This document shows positions 25,141 to 33,407 of a stretch of DNA of 43,147 bases, piece by piece. Below the pieces are notes generated by a model that searched no databases, was not told where the DNA came from, and saw only the letters and a program-made list of their open reading frames with translations. Made by a program: the position numbers and the translations under genes. The stretch comes from Bradyrhizobium sp. dw_411 (GTDB taxonomy: Bacteria > Pseudomonadota > Alphaproteobacteria > Rhizobiales > Xanthobacteraceae). The stretch is taken from NCBI RefSeq assembly GCF_018449695.1, contig NZ_JAAVUY010000032.1, positions 1-43,147 of the forward strand. Direction: 5' to 3'. Within the stretch, counting starts at the first letter, position 1, and each line of letters opens with the position of its first letter.

Positions 25141-26332
25141 ACCTCGCCCGCCGGTCTCTCGCCGGAAATTGGGCATCTTCGGCGTTGTAGCCGTTATCGG
25201 TGCACTACTATTGGTAGTGACCGGTATCCGTGCCCGGGAAGATTCCAGCGTAAAACTCAAGGAATGGACCGATAATCAGGCGGTTCCGTCGGTCGCCGTG
25301 GTGCTGCCCGACCCCAAGCCGCTTCAGGCGACGATTGATCTGCCAGGCCGGCTGGAGGCCTATAATCGCGCCCCGATCTTCGCGCGCGTCAGCGGCTATC
25401 TGAAATACTGGAACGCCGACATCGGCGCTCGGGTCAAGGCCGGCGACGTGATCGCCGAAATCGATGCGCCGGATCTCGACCAGCAATTGCTGCAGGCGCG
25501 AGCCGACCTCGCCAACCAGCAGGCCAGCGCGAAACTGTCCGACGTCACGCTGGCTCGCCGCAAGACGCTGATCGCTTCGAACTTCGTGTCGATGCAGGAG
25601 ATCGACGAGCGCACCGCCGACCTCTCCAACAAGAATGCCGCGGTCAAGTCCAACCAGGCCAATGTCGAGCGGCTCGAGGCGCTGGCCTCCTACAAGAAAA
25701 TCACCGTGCCGTTCGACGGCATCGTCACCTCGCGCTCGACCGACGTCGGCGCCCTGATCAACGCCGGCCAAAGCAGCGGCCCGGCGATGTTCATCGTTTC
25801 CGACATCCGGAAACTGCGCGTCTATGTCAACGTTCCCCAGAGCTATGTGCCATCCGTGCCGATCGGCTCCAAGGCGCTGATCTCGGTTCCGGAATATCAG
25901 ACCAAGACCTTCGCCGCGACTGTCGAAGCCTCAGCCCAAGCCGTCGATGTGAACTCCGGCACGACGCAGATGCAGCTCGCACTCGACAACAGCTCGGGCG
26001 AATTGATGCCGGGCGGCTATGCCAATGTACGCTTGAGCCTGCAGCATAGTGGCGTGCCGTTCAACATTCCTTCCAGCGCGCTGATCCTCGACCAGAACGG
26101 ATTGCGGGTTGCGGTGGTCGGCCCCGACGACCGCGTCGTGCTCAAACCCGTGAAGATCGGGCGCGATCTTGGCCGCAATATCGAACTGGCGTCGGGCTTA
26201 TCGGCGGATGATCGCGTCATCACCGCGCCGCCGGATGGCGTCGCCAATGGCGACCAGGTTCGCGTGGTCAACACCGTGAAGCCGCCGGGCCGGCCCGCGA
26301 CGGTTTCGGCGAAAGAAGACGTGAAGGGTTAA
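25130..26332 (+). CDS. RND efflux periplasmic adaptor subunit
   Basis: A 400-residue membrane fusion protein. A single N-terminal hydrophobic segment (residues about 13-31, IFGVVAVIGALLLVVTGI) anchors or exports it. The biotinyl-lipoyl half LPGRLEAYNRAPIFARVSGY, a helical hairpin with QARADLANQQAS, the second half YKKITVPFDGIVTSRSTDVGA, a beta-barrel and a C-terminal membrane-proximal domain follow. It bridges the pump and the outer membrane channel. The order permease then adaptor is the reverse of acrAB. Translation is probably coupled, since the start lies inside the permease gene. The last residues are polar and charged. Confidence 0.92.
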   Translation: MHTEPRPPVSRRKLGIFGVVAVIGALLLVVTGIRAREDSSVKLKEWTDNQAVPSVAVVLPDPKPLQATIDLPGRLEAYNRAPIFARVSGYLKYWNADIGARVKAGDVIAEIDAPDLDQQLLQARADLANQQASAKLSDVTLARRKTLIASNFVSMQEIDERTADLSNKNAAVKSNQANVERLEALASYKKITVPFDGIVTSRSTDVGALINAGQSSGPAMFIVSDIRKLRVYVNVPQSYVPSVPIGSKALISVPEYQTKTFAATVEASAQAVDVNSGTTQMQLALDNSSGELMPGGYANVRLSLQHSGVPFNIPSSALILDQNGLRVAVVGPDDRVVLKPVKIGRDLGRNIELASGLSADDRVITAPPDGVANGDQVRVVNTVKPPGRPATVSAKEDVKG

Positions 26333-26355
26333 GGCGGATTCGTCCGTTCTTTACG

Positions 26356-26384
26356 ATGCCCCGGGCGCCCAGCGTCCGGGGCAT
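26356..26384. terminator. Candidate bidirectional terminator hairpin
   Basis: Nine-bp perfect stem ATGCCCCGG (26356-26364) with CCGGGGCAT (26376-26384), followed by TGTTGT. It lies between the convergent adaptor and thiolase-like genes. The T-run is interrupted, so the strength is uncertain. Confidence 0.6.
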
Positions 26385-26392
26385 TGTTGTAT

Positions 26393-27901
26393 CTAGCTCA
26401 CCCGCCATTCCAGGACGCCGTCGACGACGCTGGAGATATCGCCGGATGAGCCGACTGGCGTGCAGTCCATATTCAGAAGATGCGCCAATGTCTGGCCGTC
26501 ATGGCTGGGGACCCTCGCCAGCGCGCGCGCATTGTCTGCGGTCCGCAGCATCACCACGCCATGCTCGATCTCATTGTTGCGGCCATAGATCACGGTAAAG
26601 CTTTCGACGCTGCCCTTGCCGCTGGCCTCGGTGACGAAGTCCGGCACCGGCGTGCGATGCCGGTCGGCTTCCGCCTGCACGCTGGTGTCCTGCGCCAGCA
26701 CCGCGCGCGACGCCTGGCGTGACAGCACCAGCGCGTGATGTTTGGTGACAAAGCCGCCCTGGCCATAGAGCAGGCCGAGACTGGCGCGACTGCGCAGCTT
26801 TCGCACCATCGCGCAGGCCGCATGCGTCATATAGGTGTTGAGCGGCGCACCGAAGAACGTAAGGCCACCGGTTACGGTTGGCTTGACATCGGCGCCAAGG
26901 CCGAGCGTCCGCCGTGCCATCTTCGGCACGCAGGGGAAACAGCTATAGAGTTCGATCGCGTCGAACGCCTTGCCGTCGCCGCCGCCGATGTCCATCGCCG
27001 CCGCGAGCACGGCGTTCTGCGCATGGCTCTCGAAAAACCGGTCGCGAACGAGATAGTCGCGCGGCTCTTCGGCAGATGCGCCGCCCCAGACGTGGATCAG
27101 GCGATCCTCGGCGATCCCGGCGGCACGGGCTTTCGCCAGACTCGTCATCAGCACCGCGCCGCCCATATTGACCATCGGATTGGCCACCATCAGTTTGGTG
27201 TAGGGCCAGGCGATCAGCCGGTTGTCCGGCGTCGGCGTCGTGATCTCCTCCGGCGTGAAGCGCCGCTTCAGCCAGGCATTCGGATTTTGGGAGGCGACGT
27301 CGGAATAGGCCGACCATAATTGTCCGGATTCCGCCATCGCCTCGCGCGGGGTCTGGCCCCAATGCGCCGACGTGGCTGCCTCGTAAAACGGATAGACCGT
27401 CACCGGCCGGAATACCCCCAGCGCTACGGCCGCTGGCTTCTGAAACGCCGCGCCGCGTTTCGGCTCCGCGACATCATGGGCGAACGGCGTCCACGGCAAT
27501 GCGATGCCGGCGCGTTCGGCCTTGGTCGCGGTACCCTGTGACTCGGCGCCGCAGACCGCTGCGACGTGGCATTCGCCGCGCGCGATGCGCTGCGCCGCTT
27601 CATGCAGATAGCGGATCGGGCTCTCGCCGCCGACCGGTCCGTAATAAGCGTGTGCCGGTTTGATCCCAAGGCGCTCGGAAAGCTGGCGGGCCGGATCCCG
27701 GTAACGCCAGCTCAGGAAATTGACGATATCGAGCGACTCGATCTCATCCAGCCATCGCGCGCCACTGTCCGCCTCGGCGCGTTGGAGTGCCAATTCCAAA
27801 AGAGCCAGCGGTTCGAGCCCCGCGGCGATTTCCTTTGGACGATCGACGATTTCACCGACACCGACGATGACGGGAATGCGGTCGGGGGAGGAGTCGGGCA
27901 T
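26393..27901 (-). CDS. Thiolase-like protein type 1 with extra C-terminal domain
   Basis: A 502-residue thiolase-fold protein, usually annotated acetyl-CoA acetyltransferase. The thiolase fold is recognisable (IPVIVGVGEIVDRP at the start, ECHVAAVCGAES, ELYSCFPCVP), but the residues that make thiolases active are missing. Where the nucleophilic Cys should be (N-x-x-C-G-S) it reads PVGGES, and the GHP His region reads FFGAPLN. The last 100 residues form a separate domain, as in the mycobacterial TLP1 group, which is reported not to have thiolase activity. I chose the ATG at 27901 (MPDSSPDRIPV); a TTG at 27931 is possible. It probably formed an operon with the broken nitronate monooxygenase gene upstream. 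Confidence 0.82.
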   Translation of the reverse strand: MPDSSPDRIPVIVGVGEIVDRPKEIAAGLEPLALLELALQRAEADSGARWLDEIESLDIVNFLSWRYRDPARQLSERLGIKPAHAYYGPVGGESPIRYLHEAAQRIARGECHVAAVCGAESQGTATKAERAGIALPWTPFAHDVAEPKRGAAFQKPAAVALGVFRPVTVYPFYEAATSAHWGQTPREAMAESGQLWSAYSDVASQNPNAWLKRRFTPEEITTPTPDNRLIAWPYTKLMVANPMVNMGGAVLMTSLAKARAAGIAEDRLIHVWGGASAEEPRDYLVRDRFFESHAQNAVLAAAMDIGGGDGKAFDAIELYSCFPCVPKMARRTLGLGADVKPTVTGGLTFFGAPLNTYMTHAACAMVRKLRSRASLGLLYGQGGFVTKHHALVLSRQASRAVLAQDTSVQAEADRHRTPVPDFVTEASGKGSVESFTVIYGRNNEIEHGVVMLRTADNARALARVPSHDGQTLAHLLNMDCTPVGSSGDISSVVDGVLEWRVS

Positions 27902-27948
27902 TTCTTTTTGTTTCGCTTTCTCAACAATCAATTTGCTTTAGGTTTCTT

Positions 27949-28034
27949 CGTCATTGCGAGGAGCGTCAGCGACGAAGCAATCCATACTTTCTTCGACGTC
28001 AAGATGGATTGCTTCGCTTGCGCTCGCAATGACG
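27949..28034. repeat. Family B repeat (inverted-end element), copy 1
   Basis: 86 bp with perfect 12-bp inverted ends CGTCATTGCGAG and CTCGCAATGACG, and a second inner pair (GAAGCAATCCAT and ATGGATTGCTTC). It can fold into one long hairpin. It lies between the thiolase-like start and the broken nitronate monooxygenase stop. Other copies: 31048-31132 and 41808-41889. No coding capacity and no clear target duplication. Confidence 0.88.
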
Positions 28035-28045
28035 AGGTTGGTAGG

Positions 28046-28302
28046 CTATTTCCCCACCAGCGCATTCATGTGCTCCACGGCCTCGACGAAATCTTCCTTG
28101 AATTCCTGCACCACGGCGCCGGCGGATTTCACGCTGTCGATCAAGCCGACGCCCTGTCCGACGAAGTAGCTGACGAGGTCGCGCGCCCTTGCATTGCCTG
28201 AGGCGGCCCGGCCCGGCTGACCGCGGCAACCACGTCACGGCAATGGCTGAAGGCCAGCAGGGGAAATTCGATTCCCAGCATCTCGCAGATCGGCGATTTC
28301 AT
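28046..28302 (-). pseudogene. Nitronate monooxygenase (2-nitropropane dioxygenase) remnant with large internal deletion
   Basis: Translated on the minus strand from the ATG at 28302, the first 32 residues (MKSPICEMLGIEFPLLAFSH, then CRDVVAAVSRAG) are a normal N-terminus of this FMN enzyme family. The frame then closes after 53 codons. In another frame the C-terminus follows: ASGNARARDLVSYFVGQG, then VGLIDSVKSAGAVVQEFKED, ending in MNALVGK and a TAG at 28048. The two ends join at about 28200-28212 in a GC-rich stretch. The family is normally well over 300 residues, so most of the barrel is lost and the junction is out of frame. No functional protein is expected. It sits upstream of the thiolase-like gene on the same strand. 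Confidence 0.82.
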
Positions 28303-28620
28303 CGTCGTGTTTCACTCCCGGCGGCATTCGAGGCTGTTTGTTTTTGCCTTCGGTCATTTCGACGACGCTAGCGCATGATGGATGCGGATGCCAAGCGACC
28401 TCCGACCTCAACCCGAGGAGCGGCCACTTGGCCGCGTCTCGAAGGATGTGCAGCACTCGGGCTCTCATGGTTCGAGACGGCGCTTTCGCGCCTCCTCACC
28501 ACGAGGAACCATTAGCGTTCCGCGCCGCAGAATATTCGACGACATTTTAATCCTTGCGCTTTCGGGCCGCGGGTAGAATGCTGGTTCGCAATACAAAAAA
28601 TTCCAAGGGAACGCGAAACC
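28303..28620. other. Intergenic region upstream of the monooxygenase gene
   Basis: This 318-bp stretch has no gene I can support. It holds a composite family A repeat (28405-28510) and an inverted repeat GGAAC-N7-GTTCC (28505-28521) at its end. The ribosome site of the next gene is AAGGGA at about 28605. No clear promoter was found. Confidence 0.5.
28405..28510. repeat. Family A composite repeat (two inverted hairpin modules)
   Basis: Left module with inner stem GCGGCC-ACTT-GGCCGC and outer CTCGAAGGATG; right module CATGGTTCGAGAC with inner stem GGCGC-TTTC-GCGCC. The reverse complement aligns with the copy at 36955-37062, including the 15-17 bp spacer (AGCCCGAGTGCTGCA here). Both flanking genes are divergent here, unlike the other copies. 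Confidence 0.85.
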
Positions 28621-30291
28621 ATGTCCGCCGCGTCATCGATATCCGGCAAGGGCGACGCCAAAAATACCGAAACCTATGATGTCGTCGTGGTCGGCGCCGG
28701 TTTTGCCGGCATGTACATGCTGCATCGGTTGCGCGGGCAGGGATTGGCGGTTCGGGTCTACGAGCAGGGCGGCGATGTCGGGGGCACCTGGTACTGGAAC
28801 CGCTATCCCGGCGCGCGCTGCGACATCGAAAGCATGCAGTACTCGTATTCGTTTTCGAATGAACTGCAGCAGGAATGGGAATGGAGCGAGCGCTACGCGC
28901 CGCAGCCGGAAATCCTGAAATATGCCAATCATGTCGCCGATCGCTTCAATTTGCGGCCGGATATTCAGTTCGACACCCGCGTCGAGCGCGCGGCCTTCGA
29001 CGAGCGCACGCATGGCTGGTCGGTGACCACGTCCGACGGCAAGGCCGTGACGGCGAAATATGTCGTCCTCGCCACCGGCTGTCTTTCCAATGCAAGGATG
29101 CCCGACATCAAGGGCCTCCCGAATTTCAAAGGGCAGGTCTATCACACCGGCCATTGGCCGCATGATCAGGTTGATTTCACAGGCCTGCGCGTCGGCGTGA
29201 TAGGCACGGGATCGTCGGCGATCCAGTCGGTGCCTGTGATTGCCGCGCAGGCCAGGCATCTCACGGTGTTTCAGCGTACCGCGAATTTCAGCATTCCGGC
29301 CCGTAACGCTGCGCTGACGCCGGAAGAGCGCGATACGTTTCGCTCGAACTATCCCGAGATCCGGCGCATCGCGCGCGAAGAGATGCGCAACGGCATCGTG
29401 CAGGAATTACCCGATCGCGGTGCGCTGGATGATGGCGACAATGCGCGGCGCGCCAAATATGAGTCGCGCTGGGCCTACGGCGGCCTCACCTTCCTCTCGG
29501 TTTACAACAATCTCGTGCTCGACAAGACCGCCAACGACACCGCCGCCGATTTCGTCCGCGGCAAGATCGCGGAGATCGTCAGCGATCCGCAGACCGCAAA
29601 ACTGCTGCAGCCCAGGGATCATCCGATCGGTTCAAAACGCATTTGTGTCGATACGGATTATTACGCGACCTTCAATCGGCCGAACGTAACCCTCGTCGAT
29701 ATCAAATCCAGTCCGATTGAGACGATCCTGCCGAACGCGGTGCGCGCCGGCGGTAAAGACCATGAAGTCGATGCACTGGTACTCGCGACCGGCTTCGACG
29801 CCATGACCGGCTCGGTCGCGAAGATCGACATTCGCGGCCGCGAGGGCCAGACGCTCAACGCCAAATGGGCAGAGGGCCCCAAGACCTATCTTGGCCTGAT
29901 GAGTGCGGGCTTTCCCAATCTGTTCATCATCACAGGTCCCGGCAGCCCGTCGGTGCTGAGCAATATGATCGTGGCGATCGAGCAGCATGTCGACTGGATC
30001 GCCGACGCCATCGCTACCATGCGCGACCGCGGCCTCGATACCATCGAAGCCAGCAAGGACGCCGAGGACAAATGGGTCGCGCATGTCAATGAAGTGGTCC
30101 ACGCCACGCTCTATCCGCAGGCCAATTCCTGGTACATGGGCGCCAATATTCCGGGCAAGCCGCAGATATTCATGCCCTATATCGGCGGCGTGAACGTCTA
30201 CCGCCAGATCTGCAACGAGGTCGTGGCGAAGGGGTATGAGGGGTTTGTGATGACGGCGACAGGGTGGGGACGGAAAGTGGCCGTTTCTTAG
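28621..30291 (+). CDS. FAD-dependent Baeyer-Villiger monooxygenase
   Basis: A 556-residue class B flavin monooxygenase, which inserts one oxygen from O2 into a ketone to form an ester or lactone with NADPH and FAD. The first Rossmann loop is VVVVGAGFAGMYML (about residues 21-34). The Baeyer-Villiger fingerprint FKGQVYHTGHWP (FxGxxxHxxxW, about residues 169-180) is perfect. The second Rossmann loop is GVIGTGSSAIQSVP. Its length is typical of cyclohexanone and related monooxygenases (520-560). The natural ketone cannot be told. AAGGGA precedes the ATG. It is alone on its strand; the next gene is convergent, with a family C repeat between. Confidence 0.92.
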   Translation: MSAASSISGKGDAKNTETYDVVVVGAGFAGMYMLHRLRGQGLAVRVYEQGGDVGGTWYWNRYPGARCDIESMQYSYSFSNELQQEWEWSERYAPQPEILKYANHVADRFNLRPDIQFDTRVERAAFDERTHGWSVTTSDGKAVTAKYVVLATGCLSNARMPDIKGLPNFKGQVYHTGHWPHDQVDFTGLRVGVIGTGSSAIQSVPVIAAQARHLTVFQRTANFSIPARNAALTPEERDTFRSNYPEIRRIAREEMRNGIVQELPDRGALDDGDNARRAKYESRWAYGGLTFLSVYNNLVLDKTANDTAADFVRGKIAEIVSDPQTAKLLQPRDHPIGSKRICVDTDYYATFNRPNVTLVDIKSSPIETILPNAVRAGGKDHEVDALVLATGFDAMTGSVAKIDIRGREGQTLNAKWAEGPKTYLGLMSAGFPNLFIITGPGSPSVLSNMIVAIEQHVDWIADAIATMRDRGLDTIEASKDAEDKWVAHVNEVVHATLYPQANSWYMGANIPGKPQIFMPYIGGVNVYRQICNEVVAKGYEGFVMTATGWGRKVAVS

Positions 30292-30293
30292 GT

Positions 30294-30379
30294 CCCGTCA
30301 TTCCGGGGCGATGCGAAGCATCGAGCCCGGAATCTCGAGATTCCGGGTCTGGTGCTGCGCACCATCCCGGAATGACGGG
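30294..30379. repeat. Family C repeat, copy 1
   Basis: 86 bp with 14-bp inverted ends CCCGTCATTCCGGG and CCCGGAATGACGGG and inner palindromes GATGCGAAGCATC and CCCGGAATCTCGAGATTC. It is between convergent genes and could work as a two-way terminator. A near-identical copy is at 34369-34455, also between convergent genes. Confidence 0.88.
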
Positions 30380-30422
30380 ATGAACTCGGCGCGCAACGTG
30401 CTCGGTTGCCGGTCGTTCGAAC

Positions 30423-30956
30423 TCACTCCACCTCGACAATCATCTCGACCTCAACGGCGTTGTTGAACGGCAGCCCCGCCATTCCTACCGCGGAGCGCGT
30501 GTGTTTTCCGTTTTCGCCAAAGACTTCCACCATCAAATCGGAAAATCCGTTGATGACGCGCGGCTGATCACCAAAGCCGTCAGGTGAGTTGACCATGCCG
30601 AAAACCTTCACGACGCGTTTGACGTGATCGAGGCTGCCGAGCGCATTTCGCACTTTCGCCAGCATGATCAATCCGACCTGGCGCGCGGTGTCGTAGCCCT
30701 CCTGGACGGTCATGTCCTTGCCGACCTTGCCCTTGAATTTCCAGTCGGCTGCAGGGGTGTTTCCGGACAGGAACAGCAAATTTCCGACCCGCACGGCGTC
30801 AACATAATTGGCGACCGGCGGCGGCACGGTTGGCAAGGTAATGTTCTTTTCCTTCAGCCGCGCTTCCGGCGTGGTGGCGCCTTGCGCGAGCGCCTGGCCT
30901 GATATTGCGATCAAAGCCAGCATTCCAACAGCGCACATCTTTAGCAGGGTCTTCAT
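30423..30956 (-). CDS. Exported RidA family protein
   Basis: A 177-residue protein with an N-terminal signal peptide (MKTLLKMCAVGMLALIAISG, cleavage after about residue 24, ALA/Q) followed by a RidA/YjgF domain. Seen: YVDAVRVGNLLFLSGNTP, GYDTARQVGLIMLAKVRNAL, VNGFSD, and near the end HTRSAVGMAGLPFNN, which carries the Arg conserved in the active imine deaminases. Cytoplasmic RidA hydrolyses reactive enamine/imine intermediates; a secreted form must act in the periplasm, where the substrate is unknown. I chose the ATG at 30956 because GGAG lies 8 bases upstream; the ATG at 30962 has the GGAG adjacent to it. Confidence 0.87.
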   Translation of the reverse strand: MKTLLKMCAVGMLALIAISGQALAQGATTPEARLKEKNITLPTVPPPVANYVDAVRVGNLLFLSGNTPAADWKFKGKVGKDMTVQEGYDTARQVGLIMLAKVRNALGSLDHVKRVVKVFGMVNSPDGFGDQPRVINGFSDLMVEVFGENGKHTRSAVGMAGLPFNNAVEVEMIVEVE

Positions 30957-31047
30957 GGTCATCTCCAATTTCTGAAAGGTCGCGGGCAGCCTACATCAAG
31001 TCAGGGAGGATCGCGCGGGGGCGGAATGGCGCAGACGCGAGAGATTT

Positions 31048-31132
31048 CGTCATTGCGAGGAGCGAAGCGACGAAGCAATCCATTCTTTCTTTGTGCCGCG
31101 CGATGGATTGCTTCGCGTCGCTCGCAATGACG
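31048..31132. repeat. Family B repeat, copy 2
   Basis: 85 bp with the same 12-bp inverted ends CGTCATTGCGAG and CTCGCAATGACG and inner arms AGCAATCCAT and ATGGATTGCT. It lies between the exported RidA gene and the stop of the aminotransferase gene, just downstream of the latter. Confidence 0.88.
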
Positions 31133-31163
31133 GGATGAGGTTGCTGCGCGAGCCAGCTTCTGC

Positions 31164-32318
31164 TCACGACCCCCGCAACCGATTCCCCAACCCTGCGATA
31201 AACCGATCTGCGTCATCCTCATCATTATACACATGCGGTGACACCCGTACTTGGCCGAGCCGTGTCGCGACGTAGATGCCTTCGCTGGCAAGGCCATCCA
31301 CGAGGCCTTTCGGGATGCCATCCTTGAAACCGAGGCTCAGGATGTGCGGCGTCCGCAAGTGCGGCTCCAGCACGCTGACGCCGAAACCGCGCACGCCCTC
31401 CGCGATGCGGTTGGTCAACATGCGCAGGCGCTCGGCGACGGCGTCCGTGCCCCATTCGGCCATCATGTCCATGCCGATCGAGGCCATCTCCAAACTGATA
31501 AAATAATCGCGTTCGCCCATGTCGAAGCGCCTGGCGTCGGGAAGGTAGCGCAGGTCCGAGAAATAGGCCGCGTTCTCGGCGCGCACGTCGCGGCGGCCGC
31601 CCGCGGTCTGTTCGAGCGGGACGCCATCCTGATGGCGCCGTGCGACATAGAGAAAAGCGCGGCCATAAGGCCCGAGCAGCCACTTGTAGGTCGGGAAGAT
31701 CACAAAATCCGGATCGAGACGCCTCACATCCATCGCCAGCACGCCGGCGCTCTGCGTGGCGTCGACAAGGAAGATCGCGCCGCGCTGTCGTAGTGCCGCG
31801 CCGACCTTCTCGACATCGATCAGCGCGCCGTCCGACCAATGTAACGAAGAGATCGAGGCCAGGCTGACCGGTGCGGCACCCGACCGCTCGATGACCGCGA
31901 GAACGGCGGAAGTCCAGTCGCCATCATCCGGCCGGCGGACCGTTTCCACCACAAAATCCTGCGCCTGCGCCCGCGCGTGCCATTCGAGCACCGGCGAGGA
32001 ATGATCGTCCTCCAGAACAATGACGCGGGTACCACGTTCGATCTTGAGAATCTTGGCCGCGGTCGCGATGCCATAGCTGATCGATGGGATCAGCGCGACG
32101 TCGGCGGGGTCGGCATGGATCAGTCGCGCTGCCGCGGCTCGCGCCCGTTCCTGCTGCTGATCGGCGAACGAGGCTTCAAGCATCCAGGGCGCGCCCTTAC
32201 GCCCGACGGCGGCGCGGCCGGCTTCCAGCGTTCGCAGCGGCAGCGGGCTGCAGGAGGCCGAGTTCAAGTAGCAAATATCGCGCGGTATCTCGAACAAGTC
32301 GCGCTGGGACGCAAGCAT
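31164..32318 (-). CDS. Class V aminotransferase family PLP enzyme
   Basis: A 384-residue fold-type I PLP enzyme. Seen: the N-terminal ICYLNSASCSPLP segment, the phosphate-binding region SISYGIATAAKI, Asp and Gln in the cofactor segment LVDATQSAGVLAMDV, and the Schiff-base Lys in FPTYKWLLGPYGRAFLYV. The C-terminal small domain ends with RVSPHVYNDEDDADRFIAGL, typical of the cysteine desulfurase/isopenicillin epimerase-like group. It may act as an aminotransferase, desulfurase, epimerase or lyase; the exact reaction cannot be told. It is divergent from an Omp25-type gene. A perfect 15-bp palindrome is in the spacer. Confidence 0.87.
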   Translation of the reverse strand: MLASQRDLFEIPRDICYLNSASCSPLPLRTLEAGRAAVGRKGAPWMLEASFADQQQERARAAAARLIHADPADVALIPSISYGIATAAKILKIERGTRVIVLEDDHSSPVLEWHARAQAQDFVVETVRRPDDGDWTSAVLAVIERSGAAPVSLASISSLHWSDGALIDVEKVGAALRQRGAIFLVDATQSAGVLAMDVRRLDPDFVIFPTYKWLLGPYGRAFLYVARRHQDGVPLEQTAGGRRDVRAENAAYFSDLRYLPDARRFDMGERDYFISLEMASIGMDMMAEWGTDAVAERLRMLTNRIAEGVRGFGVSVLEPHLRTPHILSLGFKDGIPKGLVDGLASEGIYVATRLGQVRVSPHVYNDEDDADRFIAGLGNRLRGS

Positions 32319-32382
32319 GGGGGCTCTCTTTGTTGGCGAAGCGGAGAGTTAATGTCATCGGTTCTGTGCTTCTACAACATTA

Positions 32383-32397
32383 ACCTCGAATCGAGGT
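32383..32397. promoter_or_regulatory. 15-bp palindrome, possible operator
   Basis: ACCTCGA-A-TCGAGGT: perfect 7-bp arms around one base. It is 65 bp upstream of the aminotransferase start and 137 bp upstream of the Omp25-type start. No regulator gene is adjacent. Confidence 0.45.
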
Positions 32398-32533
32398 GGC
32401 CGAAGTGACCGAAGCCGAATTAACCCGGCTTTCACGCCCCTGTTGAAAGTTAATTGCGGGCTGCAACTCGCGATGTCGCGCTTGTTTCAGTCGGTATTTC
32501 CAACGGGAGCAGCCTTGGGGGGCTGAGGGGGGC

Positions 32534-33334
32534 ATGATGCGAAAATCACATGTGGTGGCCGGGGTCACCGCCGCAATTGGCGTTATCCTTGGTTCCGGCC
32601 TGGCCAGCGCGGCCGATCTCGCGCCGCAGACCTATTACACCAAGGCGCCGGCGGTAGTCGCGGCCGCCTATGACTGGAGCGGTTTCTACATCGGCGCCAA
32701 TGGCGGTTGGGGTCAGGAACGAACCTGCGAAACCCTCACCAACAGCGCGTTGAATGTTCCGGTGGCGCCTCGTGGAGAAGGTTGCAGCACTGGCAGCGGG
32801 GCCGTGCTCGGCGGTCAGTACGGCTATCGCTGGCAGACCGGCGCTTTCGTGTTCGGCGCGGAAGCGCAGGGCGACTGGAGCAATTTGAAGGGCGCCAATG
32901 TCAGTCAGGTCAACCCGCTGGTGACAAACCAGACCAAGATCGAAGGACTGGGTCTCTTCACCGGACAGGTCGGTTATGCCTGGAACAACGCGCTGTTCTA
33001 TGCGAAGGGCGGCGCCGCGGTTGTTGCGGACAAGTACAATGGATTGGGTACTGCGACCGGTATTGGCGTCGATCACACCAGCGAAACCCGCCTCGGCGGC
33101 GTTGCCGGTGCCGGTATCGAATACGGCTTCGCCCGCAACTGGTCGGTTGCGCTGGAGTACGATCATCTGTTCATGGGCAACAACAACAAGACCTTTGCCT
33201 CGACCGGGCTCGGGGCGGGCAACCTGGTCCCCGCGGGCGGAATACGACGTGCGATGGATATCGGCCAGGACGCCGACATGGTCACGGCGCGGATCAACTA
33301 CCGCTTTGGCGCTCCGATCGTTCCGAGGTACTGA
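32534..33334 (+). CDS. Omp25/31-type outer membrane beta-barrel protein
   Basis: A 266-residue outer membrane precursor. Signal peptide of residues 1-26 (LASA/AD), then the family opening YDWSGFYIGANGGWG, a barrel with alternating strands (FVFGAEAQGDWSNL, GLFTGQVGYAWNNALFYAKG, GAGIEYGFARNWSVALEYDH) and a last strand VTARINYRFG. The protein ends in PRY, so the usual terminal Phe lies earlier in the strand. The family is a main outer membrane component in rhizobia and Brucella. A second Met follows immediately; the first one is kept. A strong rho-independent terminator follows at 33355, so the gene is an isolated unit. Confidence 0.9.
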   Translation: MMRKSHVVAGVTAAIGVILGSGLASAADLAPQTYYTKAPAVVAAAYDWSGFYIGANGGWGQERTCETLTNSALNVPVAPRGEGCSTGSGAVLGGQYGYRWQTGAFVFGAEAQGDWSNLKGANVSQVNPLVTNQTKIEGLGLFTGQVGYAWNNALFYAKGGAAVVADKYNGLGTATGIGVDHTSETRLGGVAGAGIEYGFARNWSVALEYDHLFMGNNNKTFASTGLGAGNLVPAGGIRRAMDIGQDADMVTARINYRFGAPIVPRY

Positions 33335-33354
33335 TCGCGCTTTCTGTTTCCTGC

Positions 33355-33384
33355 AAAAGCCCCGGCATCGCCCGGGGCTTTTTT
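33355..33384 (+). terminator. Rho-independent terminator
   Basis: An 11-bp perfect stem AAAAGCCCCGG with CCGGGGCTTTT (33355-33365 and 33372-33382), a 6-base loop, and a run of six T (33379-33384). It lies 21 bp after the stop of the Omp25-type gene. The clearest factor-independent terminator in the window. Confidence 0.9.
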
Positions 33385-33407
33385 ATTGGCGACGGCCCTC
33401 TCACATT

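Noticed and set aside
28554..28579. TTGCGC and TAGAAT as a sigma-70 promoter for the monooxygenase gene
   Set aside because: The spacer is only 14 bp, too short for a normal promoter.
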